Source: Impatiens glandulifera (taxonomy: Eukaryota; Streptophyta; Magnoliopsida; Ericales; Balsaminaceae). Taken from it: 64,000 bases of DNA. Under the pieces are notes generated by a model. It did not search any database. It had not been told where the DNA came from and worked only from the letters and a program-made list of their open reading frames with translations. Made by a program: the position numbers and the translations under genes. The stretch lies in assembly GCF_907164915.1 (NCBI RefSeq), contig NW_025919547.1, positions 1 to 64,000 of the forward strand, in the 5' to 3' direction. This document shows positions 63,426 through 64,000 of this stretch, one piece after another (the first letter of the stretch is position 1; the number at the start of each line of letters is the position of its first letter).

Positions 63426-64000
63426 AATGTTTTTTTTTACATTTTCTCTTATTTATTTGATTTCATTTATAGGGTACAACTAAAATAAGTATTTCAATAT
63501 TAAACCAATCGTTTTATATGACTTTATCTGACCCTCCAACTTATGTTATGATCTTTTATTTTTAAAAAAATTCGCTAAGTAGCCAAACAGTTCAAAACTA
63601 TGCTTTATCTGAATGTATACTTAATTTTATTTGAAAACATAATTAATTTTAATTATTTCACTTTTATGCTGAATTTTTTTAGTTTTAATAAATAAAAAGT
63701 CGTATTTGAGGTTTATATTTCATATGTTTACAAATAAAATAAGTATTTCATCATTAAACCAATCGTTTTATCTGACTTTAACAACTTCTGTTATAAACTT
63801 TTATTTTTAAAAACGTTGAGTAAGTCGTCAAACAATACAAAATTATATTTTATGCGAATGTATACATAATTTTATTCAAAAGTATAATTAGTTTTAATTC
63901 AATTTTGCTGTAATTTTTTAAGTTTTCATGAATGAAAAATTGTATTTAATGTTTATATTTCATTTATTTTACAAATAAAATAAGTATTTTAACATTAATT
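63426..64000 (+). repeat. AT-rich satellite, direct orientation, to the window end
   Basis: Two and a bit monomers of the 31440-35330 family (AAATAAAATAAGTATTTCA at 63489 and 63737; TTTATATTTCAT at 63711 and 63952). The period is about 245 bp. It continues past the window. Confidence 0.85.

Overview
The window looks like repeat-rich, gene-poor DNA from a flowering plant nucleus. The evidence is plant-type Ty1/copia LTR retrotransposons primed by initiator-Met tRNA, plant L1-type LINEs with a CCHC ORF1, several kilobases of tandem repeats, and no convincing host gene. I associate the extra 3' ORF family of the copia elements with eudicot genomes (possibly Lamiales), but that is recollection, not proof. 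I found no rRNA, tRNA, CRISPR or bacterial gene.

Layout. (1) 1-4990: a 7-bp satellite, mainly GCTCAAT, with blocks of GCTCAAC, GCTTAAT and GCTTGAT. (2) 4991-7191: AT-rich DNA with no gene, holding a direct-repeat pair of about 137 bp. (3) 7192-15445: Copia-1, a decayed plus-strand element with gag and a long 3' ORF but no pol. (4) 15446 to about 31304: Copia-3, a minus-strand element whose 3' LTR apparently interrupts the 3' LTR of Copia-1. Copia-3 is itself interrupted by Copia-2 (16530-25169, plus) and by a 5'-truncated LINE (LINE-C, about 26099-27572). (5) 31440-36548: an AT-rich satellite with a higher-order period near 775 bp, a non-satellite patch, and a stretch of inverted satellite. 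(6) 36549-63166: a nest inserted in that satellite. LINE-A (plus, 14-16 bp target duplication) is split by LINE-B (minus, 5 bp duplication). LINE-B is split by Copia-4 (45675-58665, perfect TTCCT duplication) and carries four tandem copies of its reverse-transcriptase region. (7) 63167-64000: the same satellite resumes.

How the parts work together. The copia elements share one plan: LTR, tRNA-Met primer site, gag, pol (protease, integrase, RT, RNase H), then one to three extra ORFs. The extra ORFs share a fold-like module (VDF...GL..FL...V.EFF...FxLPT.G), and the long ones add an acidic segment and a coiled coil. Each readable extra ORF has a TATA-like box 45-120 bp upstream of its ATG, so it may be transcribed separately. 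The LTRs carry clustered GTCT/AGAC dyads in U3, and a conserved pair of small stem-loops downstream of the TATA box.

The most unusual points are the self-promoted 3' ORF family, the dyad arrays with unequal copy number in the two LTRs of one element, a duplicated polypurine tract, a LINE that has ORF1 but no ORF2 (HAL1-like), and the fourfold RT duplication inside an already dead LINE. All element names are local labels. Nothing here was compared with a database, and identities and counts are by eye.
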